Part shown: positions 50,911 to 59,235 of the stretch, piece after piece
Numbering within the stretch: the first letter of the stretch is position 1
Layout of the letters: each line of letters opens with the position of its first letter
Origin: Acidovorax sp. A79
GTDB taxonomy: Bacteria; Pseudomonadota; Gammaproteobacteria; Burkholderiales; Burkholderiaceae_C
Direction of reading: 5' to 3'
NCBI RefSeq assembly: GCF_041154505.1
Contig: NZ_AP028672.1
Location: forward strand, 1,749,001-1,813,000
Length of the DNA: 64,000 nucleotides
Program-made: the position numbers and the translations under genes
The notes under the pieces: model-generated
What the model was told of the DNA's origin: nothing
Seen by the model: the letters and a program-made list of their open reading frames with translations, nothing else
Database searches by the model: none

Positions 50911-51267
50911 CTAGCGCGGGCTCCAGATGCTGAAGTCCTGCCGGTAGCCGCGCAGGCCGTTGTCGGGTTCATGCGCCGCGGTGCGCGCGCCGATGGGTTC
51001 TGCCTGCAGCACCGGGTGCGCTACCAAGATCTCCTCCACCTGTTGGGCCAGGGCCAGGGCCTGCAGGCGCGTCTCTGCCCAGCAGGCCAGCTGGTAGCGG
51101 CCGTTCTCCGTGGTGGGCAAGGCGCCTTCGGCATACACCGTGCTGACTCCGCCCACCTGCTGGTACACGATGCGGGGCAGCGGTGAGCCCTCGGGCGCCA
51201 CATCGGGGTACACGGCGTCTGCCACCAGGGGGCCGAGCGCTACGGGGATTACGGTTTCGGCGCTCAT
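50911..51267 (-). CDS. Tail terminator / completion protein (DUF3168)
   Basis: 118 residues. PLVADAVYPDVAPEGSPLPR then IVYQQVGGVSTVYAEGALPT and YQLACWAETRLQALALAQQV are typical of DUF3168 tail completion proteins that cap the tail tube before head joining. It starts inside the upstream stop codon (ATGA overlap with the gp10-like gene). Confidence 0.88.
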   Translation of the reverse strand: MSAETVIPVALGPLVADAVYPDVAPEGSPLPRIVYQQVGGVSTVYAEGALPTTENGRYQLACWAETRLQALALAQQVEEILVAHPVLQAEPIGARTAAHEPDNGLRGYRQDFSIWSPR

Positions 51268-51683
51268 CGCAGGACTTTCTTCACATCAGCCAGCATGCGG
51301 CGGCGCGCGGCCTGGGCGGCCTTGGTGCGGGCTGCGTCATACGCGGGCCGCAGGAAGGGCTGTGCGGCCATCTTGCTGTTGCCGTTTTCCACCCAGGTGC
51401 CGTAGAAGGCCTTGGCCTTGTTCCAGCTGCAGCGGTACACCGAGCGCCCCGGCCCGCTTTCGTCGTCCGCATGCGCCTGGTACACCGAGCGCTGCAGGTT
51501 GCCGGGCTCATGCCCGTGGGCACGGTCCGATACCGGGCAGCGCGCCCGTACTTCGTCGTAGAACACCTGGATGCCCTCCTGGGCGGCAGGCCGCGTGGCC
51601 TCTTCAGCGGCCTGGGTGATCTTGTCCAGACTGGCGTCGATCTTGGAAAAATCGTAGCTGGCCGACATGCTGGCGCGGGTCAT
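51264..51683 (-). CDS. HK97 gp10-like tail/head-joining protein
   Basis: 139 residues. The family core is visible as FYDEVRARCPVSDRAHGHEP, then WVENGNSKMAAQPFLRPAYD and ARTKAAQAARRRMLADVKKV. I chose MTRASMSAS at 51683 because its ATG overlaps the previous stop as ATGA; a start five codons later also works. Placed with other neck genes. Confidence 0.85.
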   Translation of the reverse strand: MTRASMSASYDFSKIDASLDKITQAAEEATRPAAQEGIQVFYDEVRARCPVSDRAHGHEPGNLQRSVYQAHADDESGPGRSVYRCSWNKAKAFYGTWVENGNSKMAAQPFLRPAYDAARTKAAQAARRRMLADVKKVLR

Positions 51684-51997
51684 TGGATCACCTCGCAGGC
51701 CAGGTCCACGTACTTGCGGCCCACCAGGTCGGGCAGCACGGCGTTGATCTTGTACGTGACGCCCTGGCTGACCACGCGCATGGCGCCAGTGATGTCCGTG
51801 CGGAAACGGGTGCGGATGGACACTTGTCGGGTGGAGGTGACGGCGCCGGCCTTGATGGTCTCCAGGCCAGCGCCGCCCCGAATGTCAGCCCAGAAGGTGG
51901 TGAGCTCGGTCCAGCCTGGGATAGGCTGGCCAGCGGCGTCCCGGTCGGTGCCAGGGACCTGCAGGCTGCAGTAGTGCTTGAACTTGCCCGGGTCCAT
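51680..51997 (-). CDS. Head closure / head-tail adaptor protein
   Basis: 105 residues starting MDPGKFKHYCSLQVPGTDRD, with WTELTTFWADIRGGAGLETI and VSIRTRFRTDITGAMRVVSQ, the pattern of SPP1 gp16-like closure proteins. Two bases follow the previous stop before its ATG (TAG-CC-ATG). Confidence 0.88.
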   Translation of the reverse strand: MDPGKFKHYCSLQVPGTDRDAAGQPIPGWTELTTFWADIRGGAGLETIKAGAVTSTRQVSIRTRFRTDITGAMRVVSQGVTYKINAVLPDLVGRKYVDLACEVIQ

Positions 51998-51999
51998 GG

Positions 52000-52581
52000 C
52001 TACACGCTCCAGATCTTGTAGGTGTCCAGCAGGCCATCCGCAAACTCTTGCGGCAGCGCGGGGCGCTCGGCACTGCGGGCGCCGTTCTCGTATAGGTCGG
52101 TGAGGGCCAGCTTGATCCACTGCACGATGGGCTTCGGAATCTTGTCGGCCGTGTCGCCATAGCCCGCCGTGTACTGGATCTGCACCGCACCGGGCCGCAC
52201 ACGGGTGGCGGGCCAGCTGGTGCCATGGGCGGGCAGCAGCAGGCCGGGCTCGGCCGTGGGCTCCAGCTCATAGGCCGCAGGGTCCAGCGTGGGGATCGCG
52301 CCATCGGGTGCCACGTATTTCACCTGGGTCACGGCGATTACGCGAGGCATATACAGCTCCACGTGGCCACCGCAGGCGGGGAAGCGGTCCAACGTGCGCA
52401 GCCAGGTGGTGGTGAGCAGCGTGCGCTGCAGCCGATCCTCCGCAGCCTGGCGCGCCACCGTGATCAGGCCGGTGATCAGCAGGTCGTTGTGCGTCTCGGT
52501 CTGCGTCTCGCGCAGGTGCGCCTTGGCTTCGGCCAGCGTGAGCGGCTCTACCGTGGCGTCAGTGATTTTGATGGTGGGCAT
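52000..52581 (-). CDS. Head-tail connector (gp6-like) protein
   Basis: 193 residues. VEPLTLAEAKAHLRETQTET at the start and VRPGAVQIQYTAGYGDTADK with IPKPIVQWIKLALTDLYENG are typical of gp6-like connectors that form the ring beneath the portal. Start ATG at 52581, with the upstream extension rejected. Confidence 0.9.
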   Translation of the reverse strand: MPTIKITDATVEPLTLAEAKAHLRETQTETHNDLLITGLITVARQAAEDRLQRTLLTTTWLRTLDRFPACGGHVELYMPRVIAVTQVKYVAPDGAIPTLDPAAYELEPTAEPGLLLPAHGTSWPATRVRPGAVQIQYTAGYGDTADKIPKPIVQWIKLALTDLYENGARSAERPALPQEFADGLLDTYKIWSV

Positions 52582-52632
52582 GGTGTGTTCCGCCTTTGGC
52601 ATACCCTGCAAGCAGGGCATGGCGAAGGGAGA

Positions 52633-52968
52633 TCAGGACTTCTTCTGGTTTTGCGGCAAGGTTGCGGCATAGGCCACAGCGGTCTTGTCGTCGTCGGCGT
52701 CGCCCGACTTGACCAGGCCGCGCGCCACATCGGCGGGCAGCTCGCGCACGTCGTTGGGGTTGCCGTGCTCGCAGGCGATGAGCAGACGCACCTTCACGGG
52801 CTTGGTGCCCTTGGTGGGCGCTTCGGCCAGCTTGGCCTGGCCGTTGGCGATGAGCTTGTCGGCCTCATCGTCGGGAGCCTCGAAAGCGGCGCCTGCGGGG
52901 ATTTCGGCCTGGTCGGCCGCAAAGGTTGCGGCGGCGATCACAGCCAGCGCAATGAGTGACTTTTTCAT
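52633..52968 (-). CDS. Small prophage protein with signal-like N-terminus
   Basis: 111 residues. MKKSLIALAVIAAATFAADQ looks like a signal peptide, which is odd within a head gene cluster. The remainder is acidic (ADKLIANGQAKLAEAPTKGT, PADVARGLVKSGDADDDKTA) and repeats an xKLIxxGxA-like pattern typical of minor head proteins. A strong GC hairpin (53002-53023) precedes it. Function unknown. Confidence 0.65.
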   Translation of the reverse strand: MKKSLIALAVIAAATFAADQAEIPAGAAFEAPDDEADKLIANGQAKLAEAPTKGTKPVKVRLLIACEHGNPNDVRELPADVARGLVKSGDADDDKTAVAYAATLPQNQKKS

Positions 52969-53001
52969 GGTCGGTTCCTATGGAGTGGACAGAAGCGAAG
53001 C

Positions 53002-53023
53002 CCAGCCAGGCAAGCCTGGCTGG
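53002..53023 (-). promoter_or_regulatory. Strong hairpin after the capsid gene
   Basis: Perfect 9-bp arms CCAGCCAGG/CCTGGCTGG with loop CAAG (CTTG on the minus strand). Only GCTTCGCTTC follows, so it is a weak terminator at best and could instead stabilise the capsid mRNA end. Confidence 0.6.
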
Positions 53024-53035
53024 CGGGTTGTGCGA

Positions 53036-54238
53036 TCAGGTCGCGGAGTGCTGGTAGGTCTTCGTGCCGTTGGTGTCGAGCAGGTTGCCGCCTGCACGCG
53101 CCCAGGCCAGGAAGCCCACTTGGCCCTTCTTCAGGTACGCGCTGTCCTCGAAGCGGAAGATGGTCACCTCCATGGCGTCGCGGATCATGTACTTGGAGTG
53201 ATCGCCATAAGAGATCGACTTGGCATTGGCGGCTGGCGCCGGCATGTGGTTGTTGATCTCCACCGGCTGTCCCAGCAGGAAGTCGGGGCGACGCACAGCC
53301 ATGCCCTCATCGTAGGAAGGCGTCCAGATGGGGCGGCCAGCCGTGTCCTTGATCTTTCGCACCACGCGGCGCACAGCCTGCGAGAACATCCAGCCGAGGC
53401 CGTCCACCTGGTAGGCGGGGTCGATGGAGTCCTGCAGGTCCACCAGGTCGTCGTAGGCCACCGTCAGAGTCTGGCCGGTAGCACCGATCTTGCCCACAGA
53501 TGCGGCCACGGTCAGGCCGTAAGGCTGACCCGTGCCAGTGCCGGTGGTGAACATGCGGTTCTGGATGCGGCCAATGCGCTCGCGCAGGCGGCCGTTGACC
53601 AGGGCCACCACGTCGATGTTGGAGTCCTGCAGCAGCTCGATTGGCACAGTGACCACCTTGGAGCCGAACTTGAAGGTGTTCAGAGGCACAGTGCCGAAGG
53701 CCACATCGGCGTCGGCGGCGCTTGCATTCTGCGCAACGATTTCGCCTTCTTCGCTGGTGCCGTCAGTGGACGGGTACGACAGGTCAGAGCCGTTGGTAGT
53801 GACAACGCGGCTGGCCTGGCGGCGCATCGCGCCGAAGTCCTTGAGCGCTTCGATCAGCGTGCTGGCCACGATGGGCTGCACGGTGTAACCACCTTCGGAG
53901 CCCGTGGTGGTGCTCATGGTATTGCGGATGGCTTCAAGCTCCTGCGGTGTGAGCCGGTTGCCCATCTTGCGCAGGTAGTTCTCGAAGGCGGCCATGGCCG
54001 GATCCACCTTCTCGCCCCTCTCCTTCTTCTTCGCATCGCGGAAGCTGTCTTCCGCTTCGTTGTCCATCAGGCGCTGGACTGCTTCGATCTGGTTTTCGAC
54101 GCGCTCGGCTTCGTCCATCAGCTCGTCGAATTTGCCCTGTTCTTCCTTGGTCCAGGTGGCAGAGCCCTTGTTTTCGATCAGGTTGCGGGCTTCCTTCTTC
54201 AGTGCGCCCAGGCGCTCCCGCAGGTTTTGAATGCTCAT
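53036..54238 (-). CDS. Major capsid protein, HK97 fold
   Basis: 400 residues. An N-terminal coiled delta/scaffold domain (about 1-105, LRERLGALKKEARNLIENKG, then MDEAERVENQIEAVQRLMDN) precedes the mature shell part starting near TTTGSEGGYTVQP. Later segments include VPIELLQDSNIDVVALVNGR and WTPSYDEGMAVRRPDFLLGQ. The delta domain would be removed by the neighbouring protease. The start ATG is 22 nt after a T-tract hairpin. Confidence 0.96.
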   Translation of the reverse strand: MSIQNLRERLGALKKEARNLIENKGSATWTKEEQGKFDELMDEAERVENQIEAVQRLMDNEAEDSFRDAKKKERGEKVDPAMAAFENYLRKMGNRLTPQELEAIRNTMSTTTGSEGGYTVQPIVASTLIEALKDFGAMRRQASRVVTTNGSDLSYPSTDGTSEEGEIVAQNASAADADVAFGTVPLNTFKFGSKVVTVPIELLQDSNIDVVALVNGRLRERIGRIQNRMFTTGTGTGQPYGLTVAASVGKIGATGQTLTVAYDDLVDLQDSIDPAYQVDGLGWMFSQAVRRVVRKIKDTAGRPIWTPSYDEGMAVRRPDFLLGQPVEINNHMPAPAANAKSISYGDHSKYMIRDAMEVTIFRFEDSAYLKKGQVGFLAWARAGGNLLDTNGTKTYQHSAT

Positions 54239-54258
54239 GATTGTCCTTTCGTGAGTGA

Positions 54259-54296
54259 GCAAAAGAAAAAGCCCCCAGGGCTTGCGCCGTGGGGGC
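54259..54296 (-). terminator. Intrinsic terminator between protease and capsid genes
   Basis: On the minus strand GCCCCCA/TGGGGGC arms (54271-54277 and 54290-54296) are followed by TTTTTCTTTT. It ends 22 nt before the capsid ATG, leaving no room for a promoter in between. Confidence 0.85.
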
Positions 54297-54316
54297 CGTT
54301 ACGCAGCGCGGAAGCG

Positions 54317-55078
54317 CTAGGCGTTGGTGTCCAGCAGCCGCAAGCGGCGCCGGTTGTTTTCGAGGATGGCCACTTCGTCCAGCTCGGGCGGCGTTTCCTT
54401 GGGCGGGCTCTTCAGCGCCTCGGGGGCGTTGTCATAGGCGCTCAGGTTCCAACTGATGGCCGCCAGGTTGGTGGGCGCATCCACCAGGCGCGAGATGACG
54501 CGGTGGGCGAAGCCGTTGGAAACCGCCTGGTCAGCGGTAAACCAGGTCTCGGCTTCCATCCACTGCTGGATCTGCTCGGGCGTCTGCTTGGTGGTGGCGG
54601 CGTACACGTCCACGATGGACCTCTCCACCATGGTCAGCACGTCGGCCACCTTGCGCAGCTCGTTGTCGGTGCCCCAGCCGCCAGTGGTGGCCTTGTGGAT
54701 CATCAGGAAGGCGCCGTCCGCGATCTCCACCTCGTTGGCCGTAAGGGCGATCCAGCTGGCACAGCTGGCCGCCACCGCATCGACCTGGGCGATGATCTTG
54801 CCGCCGTTCGCGATGTATTCGCGCATGGCTGTCACGATGGCCTTGGACTCCATCACATCGCCGCCAGGGCTCTTGATGCGCATGCGCAGGGTGCCGCCCT
54901 GCCCGGCCTGGGCCAGGGCGGCGATCACGTCCATGGCACTTACGCCCCAGTCGCCGCCGTCATAGATCACGTCGTACAGGTAGAACACGTGTTCGCCTGT
55001 GGCTTCGTTCTTGACGACGTTGAGGGGCGCGCGCGGCACGAGGCCGTTGGTGCGCAGCAGGTTGAGTAGCTGTTTCAT
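54317..55078 (-). CDS. ClpP-like head maturation protease
   Basis: 253 residues. Oxyanion loop IKSPGGDV (about 69-75), nucleophile Ser105 in DAVAASCASWIALTA and His128 in AFLMIHKATTG are visible. Family members process capsid delta domains during head maturation. It overlaps the portal gene stop by ATGA. Confidence 0.93.
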   Translation of the reverse strand: MKQLLNLLRTNGLVPRAPLNVVKNEATGEHVFYLYDVIYDGGDWGVSAMDVIAALAQAGQGGTLRMRIKSPGGDVMESKAIVTAMREYIANGGKIIAQVDAVAASCASWIALTANEVEIADGAFLMIHKATTGGWGTDNELRKVADVLTMVERSIVDVYAATTKQTPEQIQQWMEAETWFTADQAVSNGFAHRVISRLVDAPTNLAAISWNLSAYDNAPEALKSPPKETPPELDEVAILENNRRRLRLLDTNA

Positions 55079-56397
55079 TCCGTTGCTCCGGTGGATGGTG
55101 GTTTGCTCGCTGGCTTGTCAGCGGGCGGGCGGTAGAGCTGCGCTGATTCGCCGCCCTTCGGCGGCAGGTTCTTGCGGGTGCGGATTTCGTCCACACTCAT
55201 CCAGCCGGGCCCGCTGCCAGGCCCGCCGATGGCCGCACGGTAGAAGTCGCCTTGTGCCTTGCTGTTGGCTTCCATCCATGCTTCGCGGTCAAACTCCAGG
55301 TACATGCCCGCGCGGCGGAACAGCTTGCGGTTCAGTTCCTGCTCCATGCGCTGCAGGTGCTGGCTGAGCGTGTAGGCCAGGAAGGCCCGGTTCTGCTCTT
55401 CCAGACCACTGCCCCAACTGGTGGAGCCCGAGGCGTCGCCGATCAGGTGGGGCGGCACGCCAAAGGCCCGTGCAATGTCGGTCACCTGGAACTTGCGGGC
55501 CTCCAGCAGCTGGGCGTCCTCGGCCGTCATGCTGACTTCCTTGGCCGTAATGCCGTTGGTCAGCACCAGCGGCAGGCGGTGGGCGTTGTCCAGCCCCGAA
55601 TATTTGTTGCCGTAAGCCGTCTGCAGGTTGGTGATGGCATCTTCCTTCATGGCTCCAGGCACCTCCAGCACGATGCTGTGGTGCGAGCCGTTGCGGAAGA
55701 AGCGACCCGAATACTCATCCATTGCCGCCGCGTTGCCCGTGGCGTTGCGCGCGGCGTACTGCAGCACGCTCATGCCGCGCAGGCCATCGAACCCGAAGCC
55801 GGGGAAGTGCAGCATGTCGTCCTGGTCAGCACCGAAGGTGCGAACGTCCTGCACGTCGTATCGCAGGCGGCTAGTGCCGCCTTGCTCCACGCGGCGGGGG
55901 TTGACCGCATCCCAAGGCAGCGGGATCAGCTCACGCACGGCACCGGAGCGGCTGCGGGCGATGAAGCAGTGACCGCTTTCGCGCAACAGCATCTTGGCAA
56001 TGGTGGTCTCCCACATGCTGGCGCTGGTGAAGCGCGGCGTGGGTTCCTCGTTCAGGAGCCACCAGAAGGGGTGATCCAGCACTTCCTCCCGACCACCAGG
56101 CACGCGGCGGTACACCTTGGCCGTCATGGAAGAGATGGCACCCGCGATGCGCGTAACGCAGGCGTACACGGCCGACACCCGCATGCCGCTCTCTGCCGTG
56201 ACGTTGACGCCAGAGGCCGAGGCGAAGCCACCGAGCAGCAGCTCAACCACGCGGGGGTCGCTGCTGACTATGGTCTCGGTGGCGCCGTTGCTGGCGTTGC
56301 TGATGGCCCGCTGCGCCTGTTGCTGCGCCCGCCATTCGGTCAAGATGCGGGAGCCGGGCACGGCGGCGCTGGCCTGCACTTCATTCCAGGTGGTCAT
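55075..56397 (-). CDS. Phage portal protein, HK97 family
   Basis: 440 residues. Typical order: VSAVYACVTRIAGAISSMTA, then FWWLLNEEPTPRFTSASMWE and QVTDIARAFGVPPHLIGDAS, followed by LEEQNRAFLAYTLSQHLQRM. It forms the dodecameric DNA channel at the head vertex. Overlaps TerL and protease genes by ATGA on both sides. Confidence 0.95.
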   Translation of the reverse strand: MTTWNEVQASAAVPGSRILTEWRAQQQAQRAISNASNGATETIVSSDPRVVELLLGGFASASGVNVTAESGMRVSAVYACVTRIAGAISSMTAKVYRRVPGGREEVLDHPFWWLLNEEPTPRFTSASMWETTIAKMLLRESGHCFIARSRSGAVRELIPLPWDAVNPRRVEQGGTSRLRYDVQDVRTFGADQDDMLHFPGFGFDGLRGMSVLQYAARNATGNAAAMDEYSGRFFRNGSHHSIVLEVPGAMKEDAITNLQTAYGNKYSGLDNAHRLPLVLTNGITAKEVSMTAEDAQLLEARKFQVTDIARAFGVPPHLIGDASGSTSWGSGLEEQNRAFLAYTLSQHLQRMEQELNRKLFRRAGMYLEFDREAWMEANSKAQGDFYRAAIGGPGSGPGWMSVDEIRTRKNLPPKGGESAQLYRPPADKPASKPPSTGATE

Positions 56398-58109
56398 AGC
56401 AGGACAAAGCCTTCCTCAATGATGTTGCTCGGCTCGTTGGCCAGCGCGCGGCCCAGGGCCATCAGCATGGACAGCACGCCGTCGATCTTGTTTTCGTCGC
56501 GTTCTTTGGTGGGCTGCATCAGCTCGTTGAACTTCGACTTCTTGACCACCAGGTTGCTTACCATCCAGGCCACCACCGGGTTACCCTCGTGCTGCAGCTG
56601 GCCCTCCAGCACCAGGTTCTCCACCTGGATCAGTGCCGGGGTAAAGAACATGGCGCGCTGCGCGATCTCGACCAAGGGCAAGCCTTCTTCGATCAACTTG
56701 CCCACGAAATACATGGACAAGGCCGGGTCGAAGGCGATCTCCTGCACGTCGAAGCGGCGGCAGTAGACGCGCATGTCGTCGGCGATGCAGTCGAAGTCGG
56801 TGAGCGCGCCGTCTGTCACCACCACGTAGCCCTGGCGCGCCCAGCCAGCCAGGTGGGCGTTGCCGCTCTCCTGCACCGCCAGTTCGTTCAAGTACAGACG
56901 TGTGCACACGTTCCACACGGTGACCGGGACATGCACACCATCGGGGCTGGGCCGCAACACTTCGGACTGCCATGTGAGCGTGAGCGCGGCAAAGTCCTTC
57001 TTCTGCGCGAGGTCCAGGCCCATGTAGACCTTGGAGCCGTCCGGGATGGCGGCAATGCTCAGGTCTGGCGCGGTGCACTTCTCCCATGCCCGCATGTCCA
57101 TCCACGGGCTTTCACCGCTGACCCACACGTTCAGGCGCTTGGTCAGGAAGTTGGACAGCGCGCTGGGCATGGCCATCGCCTTGCTGGCCTGGGCCTGCAG
57201 CTCATCGAGCTGGACCGACTTGCCCAGGTTCGGGTTGGCCTTGATCCACACGGCCGGATCGAAGTGGTCATCGCCATCGTCCAATGTGTAGATGATGCCG
57301 AACACCCGTTCGTCCCGGACCACGCGGTCAAGGATCTTGGTGACGTGCGTGCGCCGTTCGTAGCAGATGCCGCTGCGGTCGGTGCCTGCGGTGGTGATGG
57401 TCCATAGCAGCGACTGCTCACGCGCGCCGCGCGCGCTGTCGATCACGTCATACACCGCGCGCGTCTTGTGCGCGTGCAACTCATCGAGCAGCGCAAAGTG
57501 CACGTTCAGGCCGTCCAGCGTGCTGCCCTCGGCGGCCAGGGGCGCGGCCTTGCTGCTGGTGTGGGCCACCGTCAGGCTGTGCTGCATGATTGCCACGCCC
57601 AGGTGGGTGCGCAGGCCGGGCGAACGCTCGGCCATGGCCTTGGCGTCATCGAACACGATGCGCGCCTGGTCGCGGGTGGTGGCCGCCGTGTAGCACTCGG
57701 CGCCGTGCTCACCGTCTGCGGAAAGCATGAAGAGCAGCAGGCCCGAGCCCTTGGCACTTTTGCCATTCTTCCGGGCCTCCTCCTCGTACGCCTCCAGGAA
57801 GCGGCGCAGGCGGGTCTCGTGGTGCACCCACCCGAAAACGGTGGTGAGGATGAAGCACTGCCACGGCTCCAGCTCCAGCCGCTTGCCTTCGCGCGCCCAC
57901 TTGCCCTTGATGTGGGGCAGCAGCTCGATGAAGGCGCACGGGCGCGATGCCCGCTCGGCATCGAACACCCAGGGCCAGTCTTCACTAGGCTCACGCGCCA
58001 GGTCATCAACCTGGCGTTGCACAGCCAGCCGGACCCATTTGCAGGAGGGGATCGTGCCGCCGAGAACATCGCGCATGTACTGTTGCGCGCGCTCGACGTA
58101 TTCGTTCAT
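56394..58109 (-). CDS. Terminase large subunit
   Basis: 571 residues. ATPase part with ARKNGKSAKGSG (about 112-123) as Walker A and HFALLDELHAHK as Walker B, and the nuclease domain with VYMGLDLAQKKDFAALT. Relatives with an HNH neighbour are HK97-type cos packagers. It carries a TGCACACGTGT-family palindrome inside the coding region (56898-56911). Coupled to TerS by ATGA. Confidence 0.95.
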   Translation of the reverse strand: MNEYVERAQQYMRDVLGGTIPSCKWVRLAVQRQVDDLAREPSEDWPWVFDAERASRPCAFIELLPHIKGKWAREGKRLELEPWQCFILTTVFGWVHHETRLRRFLEAYEEEARKNGKSAKGSGLLLFMLSADGEHGAECYTAATTRDQARIVFDDAKAMAERSPGLRTHLGVAIMQHSLTVAHTSSKAAPLAAEGSTLDGLNVHFALLDELHAHKTRAVYDVIDSARGAREQSLLWTITTAGTDRSGICYERRTHVTKILDRVVRDERVFGIIYTLDDGDDHFDPAVWIKANPNLGKSVQLDELQAQASKAMAMPSALSNFLTKRLNVWVSGESPWMDMRAWEKCTAPDLSIAAIPDGSKVYMGLDLAQKKDFAALTLTWQSEVLRPSPDGVHVPVTVWNVCTRLYLNELAVQESGNAHLAGWARQGYVVVTDGALTDFDCIADDMRVYCRRFDVQEIAFDPALSMYFVGKLIEEGLPLVEIAQRAMFFTPALIQVENLVLEGQLQHEGNPVVAWMVSNLVVKKSKFNELMQPTKERDENKIDGVLSMLMALGRALANEPSNIIEEGFVLL

Positions 58110-58669
58110 CGGTTCGGGTTGGTGAACATGGCGAAGCCCTGGGGCTTCGTTTCTGGTTTGGGGTCAATCCCGGGCAGCGTGGGCTGCACGTAATTGCTGG
58201 CCTGCACACGGCCACGGGCCGCAGGGCTGAGGCCGAAGTGCATGAGGTAGCGGTTGAGTTGCTCGCGGTGCTTACCGATCAGTTGCACGATCACGCTCTG
58301 CTGGGCGTAGCCGCTGGGGGTGGTGGCATAGCTGGCCTCATACACGGCATCGGCATAGTCCATGCCAGCGTTCACCTTGGCTTGCACCTTGCCGTTGAAG
58401 GCCATCTCCAGCTCGGCCAGCCGTCCTGCAGCCTGGCAATACAGCGCCAGCGCAGCACGGTCCAAGCCGCTGATCAGGCCCAGTTCCTCCAGCAGCGGCG
58501 TGATCCGCTTCCATTCCTTCTTTGCTTCGATGCCCAGGTGCTTGGGCGGGCTGGGGATCTCGATGCGGGGATTCACCCCTGCTGCCAAGTCCAGTGCACG
58601 CTTTCCGGCGTTGCCCTCCAGCAATCTCAGGGCCGCAGGCTTCGGCAGCGGGCCACGTGAACCAGACAT
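58106..58669 (-). CDS. Terminase small subunit, P27 family
   Basis: 187 residues starting MSGSRGPLPKPAALRLLEGN, the P27-family opening, followed by EWKRITPLLEELGLISGLDR and ALALYCQAAGRLAELEMAFN. It recognises the packaging site. Gene start faces the 143-nt gap to the HNH gene, where the cos site is expected. Confidence 0.93.
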   Translation of the reverse strand: MSGSRGPLPKPAALRLLEGNAGKRALDLAAGVNPRIEIPSPPKHLGIEAKKEWKRITPLLEELGLISGLDRAALALYCQAAGRLAELEMAFNGKVQAKVNAGMDYADAVYEASYATTPSGYAQQSVIVQLIGKHREQLNRYLMHFGLSPAARGRVQASNYVQPTLPGIDPKPETKPQGFAMFTNPNR

Positions 58670-58812
58670 ATCAACCTCCTATTGCCCAAGGCGGGGTACC
58701 CCCCCTCCCAAAACCTGCGCACGCAAAAATTTGAGGAACCGGTCGGTTTCCAGGTTGAGTGCTGGGAAGTTCGGACACCCCCCTCCCCCTGGCCGACCGC
58801 GCGGGGCCGGGG
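58670..58812. other. Candidate cos region between TerS and HNH genes
   Basis: 143 nt with the perfect palindrome GGGGTACCCC (58693-58702) and the dyad AACCG-GT-CGGTT (58737-58748, extendable to GGAAACCG-like arms). In HK97-type phages with an HNH gene next to terS the cohesive-end site usually lies here. No match to a known cos was made. Confidence 0.45.
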
Positions 58813-59187
58813 TCAGCCCTCGCGATAGTTGCCCCAGGCGCGGCGCACACCGCGCGCCGATTCGGCTTTGGTCTTCACCGCGTGGCAGTCATCACAAATC
58901 GATTGCTCATTGGTCGGGTCATCCGCACCGCCTTCGGCCAATGGGATGCGGTGATCACGGATGGTGGCGAGCGTCACGCGCCCCGCCTCTTGGCATGGCT
59001 CGCACAGCGGCTTGCGCCTGAACAGATCAGCGCGCATGGCCTGCAGCCTGCGGCCGGTGATCCGCTTGGTTTCCTTGGCAGGTGTGGCCCAAGCCTTCTT
59101 AGGATGCCTGGGGCAGCGGCTTGTGCCGTCACGCACCAGTGCCCCGCAGCCTGGATGACTGCAGGGGCGTGGGGCGGCAATAGGCAA
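58813..59187 (-). CDS. HNH endonuclease
   Basis: 124 residues. Zinc-type cysteines are seen in CSHPGCGALVRDGTSRC and PLCEPCQEAGRVT. The HNH core is TIRDHRIPLAEGGADDPTNE followed by SICDDCHAVKTKAES. Phage HNH enzymes next to terminase genes assist cos cleavage during packaging. Confidence 0.93.
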   Translation of the reverse strand: MPIAAPRPCSHPGCGALVRDGTSRCPRHPKKAWATPAKETKRITGRRLQAMRADLFRRKPLCEPCQEAGRVTLATIRDHRIPLAEGGADDPTNEQSICDDCHAVKTKAESARGVRRAWGNYREG

Positions 59188-59235
59188 GGAGATTTACCTG
59201 ACAATCGAATTCACTCAAGCGCGGAGCAATTCGAA

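Noticed and set aside
59191..59218. Minus-strand promoter TTGAGT-16-TAAATC before the HNH gene
   Set aside because: The -10 would end only 4 nt before the HNH ATG, too close for a normal transcript start.
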